Shown here in pieces: positions 37,156-44,752 of a DNA stretch of 64,000 nt (its first letter is position 1; each line of letters starts with the position of its first letter). Position numbers and translations under genes: made by a program. The DNA is from Rhizobium sp. GN54 (GTDB lineage Bacteria > Pseudomonadota > Alphaproteobacteria > Rhizobiales > Rhizobiaceae): contig NZ_JAJNCZ010000012.1 of the NCBI RefSeq assembly GCF_021026345.1, positions 1-64,000 of the forward strand, given 5' to 3'. The notes under the pieces were generated by a model. The model did no database searches and was not told the origin of the DNA. It worked only from the letters and a program-made list of their open reading frames with translations.

Positions 37156-38844
37156 ATGGCTAGGACCACTGCCGACGCTACGGGATTCCGCTTCGCCGCC
37201 TTGGCGGCGCTCGGAATCCTCGTACTGTCACCCGTTCTTCTGATCTTGTATCAGAGCTTCCTCACCGGACCCTTCTTCTCTCCATTGAGCACGCTGGGTC
37301 TTGATGCATACGTCTATATCTTCACCGATTCCGACTTCTATCGAGCGCTTAGCACGACAGCAATCTTCGCTTTAGGCACGATCGTCGTCTGCGTTCCGCT
37401 GGGCGCCATCCTCGCTTTCCTACTGACGCGCACCGATCTGGTCGGTCGGCGTTGGCTCGAAGGCGTCGTCCTTGTGCCAATGTTCCTTTCGGCTATCGTG
37501 CTTGGCTTCGGCTACACGGTCGCCGTCGGTCCCACTGGCGTCGTGACGCTGGCGTTCGAACGGCTGTTCGGTTTCGTGCCGTGGAACATCTACGGGCTCT
37601 GGAGCCTGATGTTCATCTCCGGACTTATGCACGTTCCGCATGTCTACCTCTATTCCTCCGCCGCGATGCGAAACCTTCCCGGCGATCTGGAGGAGGCGGC
37701 CAGAACTTCCGGTGCCGGGATTTGGACGGTTGCGCGGCACGTCACCTGGCCGTTGATCATGCCTGCGCTGATTTTCAGCATCGGTCTCAATGTCATGCTG
37801 GCCTTCGAGGCTTTCGGTCTGCCGCTCGTTCTCGGCGATCCCGCGGGTGTTCTCGTGCTGACCACCTACATCTACAAGCTGACCACGATCCTCGGCGTTC
37901 CGTCCTATCAGCTGATGGCCGTCGTCGCCGTTGTCCTGCTCGCGATCATCTTTCCGCTGGTTTTCATTCAGCGAAAGCTCCTCAGCCGTGCACGGCGCTT
38001 TGCGACGATCGGGGGCAAAGGAGCGCGCGTCACAAGGATTCGATTGGGGAAGGGCGGCCAGATCGCAGCCTGGATAGGCATCGGTATCTGGCTGGTGATT
38101 TCAATCGTCCTGCCGATCGGCGGCATCGCCATCCGCGCGTTCGTCGACGCATGGGGCGCGGGCGTCAATCTGTTCGATCACCTGACGCTCAACAACTTCC
38201 AGCAGCTCTTCAGCATTGCGGCGCTCCAGCGTGGCATCATAAACACGCTTTTGCTGTCGGTGGTTGGGGGAGCCCTCGCCGTCGGCGCCTACCTGCTGAT
38301 TGCTCTCGCCGGACATCGCTGGAGTGGGCCAGGCAACACCGCTCTCGACTACATGGTGCTGATGCCGCGGGCGTTGCCCGGACTCATCATCGGTCTGGCG
38401 TTCTTCTGGATCTTCCTGTTCGTGCCATTCCTGAAGCCTTTCCGGCTCACGCTGCTCAGCCTGCTCATCGCCTACATCATCGTCGGGCTCTCCTATGGGC
38501 TCCGCCTGATCCAAGCGACTCTGATGCAGGTCGCCCCAGAACTGGAGGAAAGCGGCCGATCCGCAGGAGCCACGATCAAGCAGACCTGGTCGCGCATTGT
38601 CGTGCCGATCATCCGGCCGGGTCTGCTCGGCGCATGGATCATGATCATGATCATCTTCCTCCGCGAGTACGCGACAGGGGTGTACCTCATGACTAACGGC
38701 ACCGAGGTGGTCGGATCACTTATCGTCTCGCTTATGGCAAGCGGATCACTCGACACTATCGCCGCCCTGGCCCTCATCAGCGTTGTCATGACGACTGGCG
38801 GCCTTGTGCTGGCAAATCGACTGGGAGGTCGTATCCATGAATGA
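37156..38844 (+). CDS. ABC transporter permease, two fused permease domains
   Basis: A 562-residue membrane protein with about twelve helices and two binding-protein-dependent transport domains in tandem. Each domain has its EAA-loop: LEEAARTSGAGIWTVARHVTWPL near residue 180 and LEESGRSAGATIKQTWSRIVVP near residue 465. This fused arrangement is usual for FbpB/ThiP-like permeases. It starts 19 bp after the binding protein gene and overlaps the ATPase gene. Confidence 0.93.
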   Translation: MARTTADATGFRFAALAALGILVLSPVLLILYQSFLTGPFFSPLSTLGLDAYVYIFTDSDFYRALSTTAIFALGTIVVCVPLGAILAFLLTRTDLVGRRWLEGVVLVPMFLSAIVLGFGYTVAVGPTGVVTLAFERLFGFVPWNIYGLWSLMFISGLMHVPHVYLYSSAAMRNLPGDLEEAARTSGAGIWTVARHVTWPLIMPALIFSIGLNVMLAFEAFGLPLVLGDPAGVLVLTTYIYKLTTILGVPSYQLMAVVAVVLLAIIFPLVFIQRKLLSRARRFATIGGKGARVTRIRLGKGGQIAAWIGIGIWLVISIVLPIGGIAIRAFVDAWGAGVNLFDHLTLNNFQQLFSIAALQRGIINTLLLSVVGGALAVGAYLLIALAGHRWSGPGNTALDYMVLMPRALPGLIIGLAFFWIFLFVPFLKPFRLTLLSLLIAYIIVGLSYGLRLIQATLMQVAPELEESGRSAGATIKQTWSRIVVPIIRPGLLGAWIMIMIIFLREYATGVYLMTNGTEVVGSLIVSLMASGSLDTIAALALISVVMTTGGLVLANRLGGRIHE

Positions 38845-39907
38845 TCTGATCGTTCAAGACATCCATATGCATCTGGGCGCGCTGCATGTTCTGCAGGGAA
38901 CGTCCTTCACCGCGAGCAAAGGGCAAGTCGTCGCGCTTCTCGGCGCGTCGGGCAGCGGCAAAACTACACTCCTGCGCACCATCGCCGGGCTGGAAATTCC
39001 GAGCAAGGGGCGGATCGATATCTCGGGAACCCCGGTGTTCGACTCGTCAAAGAACATCCTTCTGCCTCCGGAGCAGCGCAACATCGGCCTGGTATTCCAG
39101 TCCTACGCGTTGTGGCCCCACAAGACCGTCGCCGAGAACGTTGCCTTCGGTCTTACGATCCGCGGCACTAACAAGTCGGAGATCGGTAAACGCGTCCAGG
39201 AGATGCTCGAAAAGCTCGGCCTCGGCCATCTCGGCGACCGCTACCCATTCCAGCTGTCGGGCGGCCAGCAGCAACGCGTCGCGATCTGCAGGGCGCTGGT
39301 CTACCAGCCCAAGGTTATCCTCATGGATGAACCTCTTTCGAATCTCGACGCGAAGCTTCGCGAAGAAGCCCGCTATTGGATCCGGAAGCTCATTCTCGAG
39401 CTGGAATTGTGTGCAGTCATGGTCACTCACGATCAGGACGAGGCTCTCGCCATGGCAGACAATGTCCTGCTGCTGAAGGGAGGATCGATCGTTCAGAGCG
39501 GCTCGCCGTTGGAAATCTACAGCAATCCGAAGAACCGCTACACCGCGGAATTCCTTGGCAACAACAATACTCTCGATGGGAATCTCTCCATCGATGGCAG
39601 CAAGGCTGTCGTTTCAGGCGAGACATGGTCCATCTCCGGCGTGATGCCGGAAGGTGTGGCAAACGCGAACGGGAAGGCCGCGTCCGCGATCGTGCGCGTC
39701 GAGAAGATGACGATCCACGACCAGCCGGGCCCCAACCGGATTGCCGTCAATCTCGATGCCAGCATCTATCTCGGCGACCACTGGGAATACCGTCTGAGCG
39801 CGCCCGGCGTGACCCTGAAGGCGCAGGGCAGCGTCCGTCGGGAGCCCGGCAACGTTTGGTGCGAACTGCCTGCTGATGACGTCTGGATCTTCTCGAAGGC
39901 CTCCTAA
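38837..39907 (+). CDS. ABC transporter ATP-binding protein
   Basis: A 356-residue ATPase with Walker A GASGSGKTT near residue 36, Q-loop (LVFQSYALWPHKTV), signature LSGGQQQR, Walker B VILMDEPLSNLD and the switch histidine in VMVTHDQDEA. A C-terminal TOBE-type regulatory domain (about 240-356) places it in the PotA/FbpC group. The ATG at 38837 overlaps the permease stop, after GGGAGG. It completes the importer. Confidence 0.95.
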   Translation: MNDLIVQDIHMHLGALHVLQGTSFTASKGQVVALLGASGSGKTTLLRTIAGLEIPSKGRIDISGTPVFDSSKNILLPPEQRNIGLVFQSYALWPHKTVAENVAFGLTIRGTNKSEIGKRVQEMLEKLGLGHLGDRYPFQLSGGQQQRVAICRALVYQPKVILMDEPLSNLDAKLREEARYWIRKLILELELCAVMVTHDQDEALAMADNVLLLKGGSIVQSGSPLEIYSNPKNRYTAEFLGNNNTLDGNLSIDGSKAVVSGETWSISGVMPEGVANANGKAASAIVRVEKMTIHDQPGPNRIAVNLDASIYLGDHWEYRLSAPGVTLKAQGSVRREPGNVWCELPADDVWIFSKAS

Positions 39908-40000
39908 GCATCGGGATCAACGGGCCTCCGCCTTAATTGCGCGGGCGCCCGGCTATCGACGAAGGCAAACGATGCCGCACGGCACTTGCTGCAGTGCGAG

Positions 40001-40016
40001 GTATACGATACCGTAT
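40001..40016 (-). promoter_or_regulatory. Putative GntR-regulator operator, copy 2
   Basis: The minus strand reads ATACGGTATCGTATAC, 14 of 16 identical to copy 1. It overlaps the perfect inverted repeat GGTAT-ACG-ATACC at 40000-40012, the half-site layout common for GntR-family operators. It lies 29 bp before the gntR start, so autoregulation is likely. Confidence 0.6.
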
Positions 40017-40044
40017 AACCAACTCGGATTCTTTGGAAAAGTTG

Positions 40045-40710
40045 ATGACCGTCGAGAACCAGACAAACTATGAAGTCGCCTATACGTCGCTCAAGCGCGA
40101 CATCCTAGCGGGAAGTTATCGGCCGGGAGTGTCAATCTCGATCGGCGACGTCGAAAAGCGTCTAGGAATGAGCCGCACGCCTATTAGGGTGGCGCTCCAG
40201 CGTCTATCTGAAGAAAAGCTCCTTGAAGTTTTGCCTCGGCAAGGTTTTCGGGTTCCATTGATTTCAAGGAAGGAATTAGCGGACGTCCAAGAGGTACTCG
40301 CCGGCTTGGAGCTACTCGCGATCGACAGTATACATGAGCGTTGTTCCAAGGAGGACCTGCGGCCGCTCTTGGACGCCGTCAAAAAGATGCGGTCGGCCAA
40401 CGATGCTGACGACCTGAAGCTCTGGTCCGAAGCTGACGCGGAGTTTCACAAGAAGCTGCTGGTACTGAGCGGCAACGATGTTCTGTTCAAATGCGCCAAT
40501 CAGTTTCTTGAACAAATGTGGCGGGTGCGCGCGTTGACGCGGATGATGCGGCCCGTTCCGGTGCAATCGACGGATGCCCATGCGGCACTTGTCGACGCGT
40601 TGCTTGCGAAGGATCTGCCTCTCGCTCGTTCGATCCATAGTCAGCAGAGACGGCGAAGTGCAGGGGAGATTGACAAGATCATTGAGCGGTTGGAAACCAA
40701 TCTCATATGA
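40045..40710 (+). CDS. GntR-family (FadR/FCD-type) transcriptional regulator
   Basis: A 221-residue regulator. The N-terminal winged helix (about 8-75: AYTSLKRDILAGSYRPG, SISIGDVEKRLGMSRTPIRVALQRLSEEKLLEV) and C-terminal FCD ligand domain (LWSEADAEFHKKLLVLSGND, HAALVDALLAKDLPLARSIH) are clear. The ATG at 40045 is preferred over an upstream ATG at 39937 whose extra residues cover the operator. It follows the ABC genes and probably represses this catabolic block through the two ATAC-G-ATCGTATAC elements. Confidence 0.88.
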   Translation: MTVENQTNYEVAYTSLKRDILAGSYRPGVSISIGDVEKRLGMSRTPIRVALQRLSEEKLLEVLPRQGFRVPLISRKELADVQEVLAGLELLAIDSIHERCSKEDLRPLLDAVKKMRSANDADDLKLWSEADAEFHKKLLVLSGNDVLFKCANQFLEQMWRVRALTRMMRPVPVQSTDAHAALVDALLAKDLPLARSIHSQQRRRSAGEIDKIIERLETNLI

Positions 40711-41039
40711 TCGAAGCACCTTCATTAGCAAGCCTTTACTTACCGATTGCCCTCGCTCGCCGCGAGGTTAATCGAGCGGCTAAAGACCTGGCGAGTAGCA
40801 CTGTAGTGAGATGGTACTCCAAATTTGGAAGTCGTTCGCCCGGCCCTAACGCGCTCTGCAATAGAACTGAGCGGTGGCGATAGTGATGTAAGCGATCCAC
40901 CGCCCGGTAATTCTCAGTGCTCGTTCTTGAAAGAGGTTCCATAATATAGATTATGCAACTTATAGTTGCTTTTATATCAGCCTGACTACGAGGTGTTTAG
41001 TGTGACCTGTCCCACCTGACACTGGTACGGAGTATCCAA
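40711..41039. other. Intergenic region before traR with an inverted repeat
   Basis: These 329 bp hold no gene. The main feature is GCAACT-TAT-AGTTGC at 40955-40969, a perfect six-base inverted repeat in an AT-rich stretch followed by TTTT, 70 bp before traR. It could be a weak terminator of the cargo block or an operator in the traR promoter. It is also the right boundary of the metabolic insertion. Confidence 0.45.
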
Positions 41040-41744
41040 ATGCAGCACTGGCTAGACAAGCTAACCGATCTCGCCGCGCTTCGCGGCGATGAAACCATCC
41101 TGAAGGACGCCCTGAGCCACCTCGCCGAGCAAGCGGGGTTTGACGGTTATGCTTATTTATACATCCGCCCGGGTCATACGGTCGCCGCATCCAATTATCA
41201 CCCCGAATGGCGCACACTCTACTTCAAGCGGAAATTCGAGGCGGTTGACCCAATCGTCCACCGCGCAAAGTCTCTGAAGCAGGCGTTCTTGTGGAGCAGC
41301 GAGGAAGAACGCCGGCGTCTTCCCAAGGAAAAGCGCGCATTCTTCGACTGCGCAGCAGATTTCGGCATTCGCTCCGGGACTACGATTCCTATCGGTGCAG
41401 CCAATGGTTCGACGTCGATGTTTACGCTCGTTTCCGACATGACAGCCATCCGGCTCGAGCGCGAGATCAACCCCATCGCGGCCGCGGCGGCTGTTGGCCA
41501 ACTCCATGCAAGAATGTCGCTATTGCCGCTGACGCCGACCGAACAAAAACCGGACTGGCTTGATCCGAAAGAGGCTGCCTACCTGAACTGGATATCGGTT
41601 GGGAAAACCATGGATGAGGCCGCAGACCTCGAGGGCGTGAAGTACAATTCAGTGAAGAGTAAGCTTGAAGAGACCCGAAAGCGTCTGCAAATCCATACGA
41701 TGCCGCATCTTGTGGCGCTCGCCATCCGTGCCGGCCTGATCTGA
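41040..41744 (+). CDS. traR: Quorum-sensing activator TraR (LuxR family)
   Basis: A 234-residue LuxR-type activator, the same length as Ti-plasmid TraR and with the same first eight residues (MQHWLDKL). Autoinducer-pocket residues Y53, W57, Y61, D70, P71, W85 and G113 are all in place. The C-terminal helix-turn-helix has the family core ([37 protein letters not shown]). CGGAG precedes the ATG. With acyl-HSL it should bind the four tra boxes in this window. TraM, encoded just downstream on the other strand, is its antiactivator. Confidence 0.96.
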   Translation: MQHWLDKLTDLAALRGDETILKDALSHLAEQAGFDGYAYLYIRPGHTVAASNYHPEWRTLYFKRKFEAVDPIVHRAKSLKQAFLWSSEEERRRLPKEKRAFFDCAADFGIRSGTTIPIGAANGSTSMFTLVSDMTAIRLEREINPIAAAAAVGQLHARMSLLPLTPTEQKPDWLDPKEAAYLNWISVGKTMDEAADLEGVKYNSVKSKLEETRKRLQIHTMPHLVALAIRAGLI

Positions 41745-41753
41745 TTGTCGAGA

Positions 41754-42062
41754 TCAGTTGACCGACACCTTGGGGATGTAACCTAAAAGCCCAACCAGCG
41801 TGTTCAACGCGGCCATCTGGGAATGCATCTCGATCATCGCCTCGATGTATTCGAGATGCTGGCTGCCACCAGCGGCCATACCAGTCTTGTATTCTTGCGG
41901 CAGGGCCTGAAACAGTTGATCGGCTTTCTCCAGGAGTTGCCGATGCAGCCGAATGGCGTTCACCGCAAGCAGCTCGACATCGGCGACGGGCAGCCCGCGC
42001 GTCAGTCCGATCACCGGGCGAAGATCGCCTGCTCCTGTCACTGCCACATTATCAATGTCCAT
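41754..42062 (-). CDS. traM: TraR antiactivator TraM
   Basis: A 102-residue helical protein matching TraM of Ti plasmids in length and sequence (LRPVIGLTRGLP, LLEKADQLFQALPQEYKTG, LEYIEAMIEMHSQM, GYIPKVSVN). TraM binds TraR and blocks DNA binding, setting the quorum threshold. The ATG at 42062 gives the family length; the open frame upstream is not TraM-like. Its stop is nine bases from the traR stop, on the opposite strand. A tra box 286 bp upstream may make it TraR-inducible, a negative feedback loop. Confidence 0.95.
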   Translation of the reverse strand: MDIDNVAVTGAGDLRPVIGLTRGLPVADVELLAVNAIRLHRQLLEKADQLFQALPQEYKTGMAAGGSQHLEYIEAMIEMHSQMAALNTLVGLLGYIPKVSVN

Positions 42063-42314
42063 GACTGTCCAACCTTCAGGTTTGGTCTGCGGTACGCCCC
42101 CGCAAACACCTACTCTGATCCCAAGCCGGGGGTTGGAAACTGTCCTAGACAGTCCTGCGACCTTTAGCACCGAGGCACCTGGACATACGTCACAGGCCCC
42201 CGGCCAAATGGTCAGAGGATACTGGCGCCGTACCGGCCGGCGCCAACCGCTAGGAGAGGTTTCCACACCCCGAGGCAGCGCGTACTGCCCTGCCCGACCT
42301 TATAATGGACGGGT

Positions 42315-42345
42315 ATTGTTTTCGCTAGAGCGATGGAAAAACAAT
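42315..42345. terminator. Possible hairpin at the end of the traAFBH transcript
   Basis: ATTGTTTT (42315-42322) pairs with AAAACAAT (42338-42345), with an inner CGCT/AGCG match. It lies between the traH end and traM, so it could end traHBFA transcription on the minus strand. The stem is AT-rich and the T-run is weak, so this is tentative. Confidence 0.35.
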
Positions 42346-42347
42346 CA

Positions 42348-42365
42348 CTTTGCAGATCTGCAGAA
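42348..42365. promoter_or_regulatory. tra box 3
   Basis: TGCAGATCTGCA (42351-42362), the tra-box core, lies three bases from the 3' end of traH and 286 bp upstream of traM. The flanks are less symmetric than in the other copies. The most likely target is traM, given its direction. Confidence 0.75.
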
Positions 42366-42367
42366 AC

Positions 42368-42994
42368 TCAAGTTCTTCCTCCTATTCCTGTCAGATCAAT
42401 CCGCATACCTGCCTTGTTCGGATCTGAGCCGGCATGTTCCGGGACCACTTCGGGTTCACCGAGATTTTCCCGGGAGCCGACATCTTTGTCGCCGTCATGT
42501 AGCGGATCGTGTACCGGCTGAGGGGACTTTGCGTCACCTGGATCCTCCGCGCGAAACACGGCCACGCCTTCGAAATATCCTGTCTGCCAAGCGACAACCG
42601 CATCGTCCATAACCTGTGGCAGGACCTCTTTCGCTGAGGGATTGCCATACCATTTCAGGACGATCCGAAAGACCTTGGCAAACAGCGCCGTTCCCATGCG
42701 GATATTCTCACAGGGCTCGACCATCTCTGGCTTCAACTGGCCAGCCTCCACGATTCCGAGGCCTGCCGGATACTGGGTGATACCGACGCGAACGGTGTTG
42801 CGACCGAGATTGTCGCGGATCACGGCCAGTGCCTCTTCCGGTGTTGTCGGCTTCGGCACCAGCACCAGACGATTGCCAGAGCGCACGGTGATCGCGAGAG
42901 GATCCTGCGATCCCGCCATCGCAATGAACTGCTCGACGATCGCAGGCTTCAGGGAGGGATCTGCGCATTGCTGAATCAGGAACGCATCGAGCAT
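42368..42994 (-). CDS. traH: Conjugal transfer protein TraH
   Basis: A 208-residue protein. The conserved N-terminal half (MLDAFLIQQCADPSLKPAIVEQF, QDPLAITVRSGNRLVLVPKP, VRVGITQYPAGLG) resembles TraH of Ti and rhizobial plasmids, with a lysozyme-like ring near ITQYPAG. The C-terminal third is charged and less conserved. It is last in the traA-traF-traB-traH operon, 11 bases after traB. Its exact role in DNA transfer is not known; it is not essential in some systems. Confidence 0.85.
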   Translation of the reverse strand: MLDAFLIQQCADPSLKPAIVEQFIAMAGSQDPLAITVRSGNRLVLVPKPTTPEEALAVIRDNLGRNTVRVGITQYPAGLGIVEAGQLKPEMVEPCENIRMGTALFAKVFRIVLKWYGNPSAKEVLPQVMDDAVVAWQTGYFEGVAVFRAEDPGDAKSPQPVHDPLHDGDKDVGSRENLGEPEVVPEHAGSDPNKAGMRIDLTGIGGRT

Positions 42995-43005
42995 GCTGAG
43001 TACCC

Positions 43006-44232
43006 CTAGGTGTTGAAGACCATAACGATGGGCAGGCCAAAGAGGCTTGCCCAAGCGACCGAGCTCGCTTTTTGGATGGCGACGATCGAGGTGTTTTCCG
43101 TCCACCAGCCATTGCCGACCGCAATAATCAATTCGGGCGAGTACAGCAATGATTGCAGCACCGGCCAAAGAATAAGCTGCTCGTAGCAGATCAGCGGCGC
43201 GACCTTGAAACCGTCAGCCTCGACCATCGGATTGCCGAAGAAGTTGGCCCGCGCGCCACCGCCCTGCCCGGTCCATTGCAACCACGGTTGCCACATCGAG
43301 CCGGGAACCGGCATACGCTCACGATAAAGGATCTTTGCCGCATCGGCAGAGATCGCTACCATCACGTTGTCATAGCCCTTGGCGTCGATGACAGCAGCAC
43401 CTGCGACGATGGTGAGGTCCGAGCCACGGAACCCTTCCTGCCAGACCCGCTCGACCGTCGGCGTCCAGAAGCCAAGTGCACTTTCGGGCAGCGCCGCGAC
43501 ACGAACATCCTTGCCTGCCTCCGCGGCCTTGCGCACCCTCGCAATCAGATCACGGTGATACTGAAGCGAGCCATCGCGCCCAAGGCTTGCCCCCTGTTTC
43601 AAATCGACGGCCATCCAGCCGGGTGTTCGTTTCGGGGGCGTCCAGTTCGTGGCGGACCAGACGTAAAGTCCTCCGAGGACTGCGACCGCGATTTGCCATC
43701 GTCTACCGGTCATGACGACCAACAGGATCGCGGTCGCGCCCAGTCCCCACCATCCCCAGCCAGGAAACAGCACCCCGGCTGCTGTCAGGGGATGCGCCCA
43801 ACCGGTGATGCCGAAGGGCGGCACTGCCATCAGCACCATCACCACAAGATAGCGTAGCGCTCTGGCCGCATCCGTCCCTTTTCTCCCGGAAGCGTTTTCG
43901 CCACGAGGTTTCGTCCAAAACATCGCATGAACAGTGACGAAGGATGCGGACGCCACTACCCAGAGCGCCAGACCAGGCCAGAGATTGGCGGCATAGAAGG
44001 TCGCCACGCCATGCGGCAGCCCACGGGAGGCCGCCAGGAAATATCCAGCTGCTAATAGGGTAGCAATCGTGCGTGACGGCGCCCTTGCCCAGAGTAAAGG
44101 GAAGATCATGGCGACCGGAAGAAGAAGCACCTCGCCGCTCCAGCCGATCCACCCACAGGCAATGGCCGCGATGATCAGGCGTATGGATTTCCAGCAATTT
44201 GGTGGATGATTTTCATCGTCATCACGGCTCAA
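43006..44232 (-). CDS. traB: Conjugal transfer protein TraB
   Basis: A polytopic protein of about 408 residues: roughly six N-terminal transmembrane helices (to about residue 205) and a C-terminal nitrilase-like domain ([11 protein letters not shown] with the glutamate, APLICYEQL with the cysteine). This resembles apolipoprotein N-acyltransferase and is the normal TraB architecture. Start is uncertain: no ATG or good ribosome site exists near the expected start. A TTG at 44232 overlaps traF by 11 bases; an ATG at 44301 would overlap it by 80. TraB is needed for efficient Ti-plasmid transfer. Confidence 0.85.
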   Translation of the reverse strand: MSRDDDENHPPNCWKSIRLIIAAIACGWIGWSGEVLLLPVAMIFPLLWARAPSRTIATLLAAGYFLAASRGLPHGVATFYAANLWPGLALWVVASASFVTVHAMFWTKPRGENASGRKGTDAARALRYLVVMVLMAVPPFGITGWAHPLTAAGVLFPGWGWWGLGATAILLVVMTGRRWQIAVAVLGGLYVWSATNWTPPKRTPGWMAVDLKQGASLGRDGSLQYHRDLIARVRKAAEAGKDVRVAALPESALGFWTPTVERVWQEGFRGSDLTIVAGAAVIDAKGYDNVMVAISADAAKILYRERMPVPGSMWQPWLQWTGQGGGARANFFGNPMVEADGFKVAPLICYEQLILWPVLQSLLYSPELIIAVGNGWWTENTSIVAIQKASSVAWASLFGLPIVMVFNT

Positions 44233-44752
44233 AGGTGAAGACCGGCTGCGCCAGGCCGAGAAGACCGGAATCCGGAACCGGGCCAAAGTATCGACTGTCA
44301 TAGGAACTCGCGAAGGATGAGTGAAGAAACAGATGATGCGGCGGCACGACACCGCCGGGATCGGCCGAGAGCACCCTGCCCTCGCCATCCCTGTTCCACA
44401 GGGACGATGCGGGAACGGAACGGCCGTCGATGAGCACGTGATCGGTGATTTCGACCCGCTGTCCGGGAAGTGCTGCGACCGTCTTGATCAGCGGCGCAAT
44501 TCCGCCGGCGCAAAGCCCTCGCCGCAGATATCCGCGCCGCCGTGCTTCTGTGAACGTGGCTGTCATGGGTGGGCACAGAAACACCAGATCACCGATGGCG
44601 ACCGGGCGTTGAAGCTCTTCGATCCGCCAGAGGCCGAGCGGCTCGCTTGGGGTCAGGTTCAGCCGATAGCCACCCGCGAAGGCAATCGCCACCAGTGTGG
44701 ACATGACAACGGCGGCGCCCATCAGAAACAGAAGGATGTGCCTCCGCCTCAC
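44222..44752 (-). CDS. traF: Conjugal transfer peptidase TraF
   Basis: A 176-residue S26-family (signal peptidase-like) serine protease: one N-terminal membrane helix, S36 in LTPSEPLG, and the general base lysine K90 in [13 protein letters not shown]. TraF-type enzymes process and cyclise TrbC pilin in RP4. The GTG start overlaps the traA stop as GTGA. It ends inside the start region of traB. Confidence 0.93.
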   Translation of the reverse strand: MRRRHILLFLMGAAVVMSTLVAIAFAGGYRLNLTPSEPLGLWRIEELQRPVAIGDLVFLCPPMTATFTEARRRGYLRRGLCAGGIAPLIKTVAALPGQRVEITDHVLIDGRSVPASSLWNRDGEGRVLSADPGGVVPPHHLFLHSSFASSYDSRYFGPVPDSGLLGLAQPVFTFEP

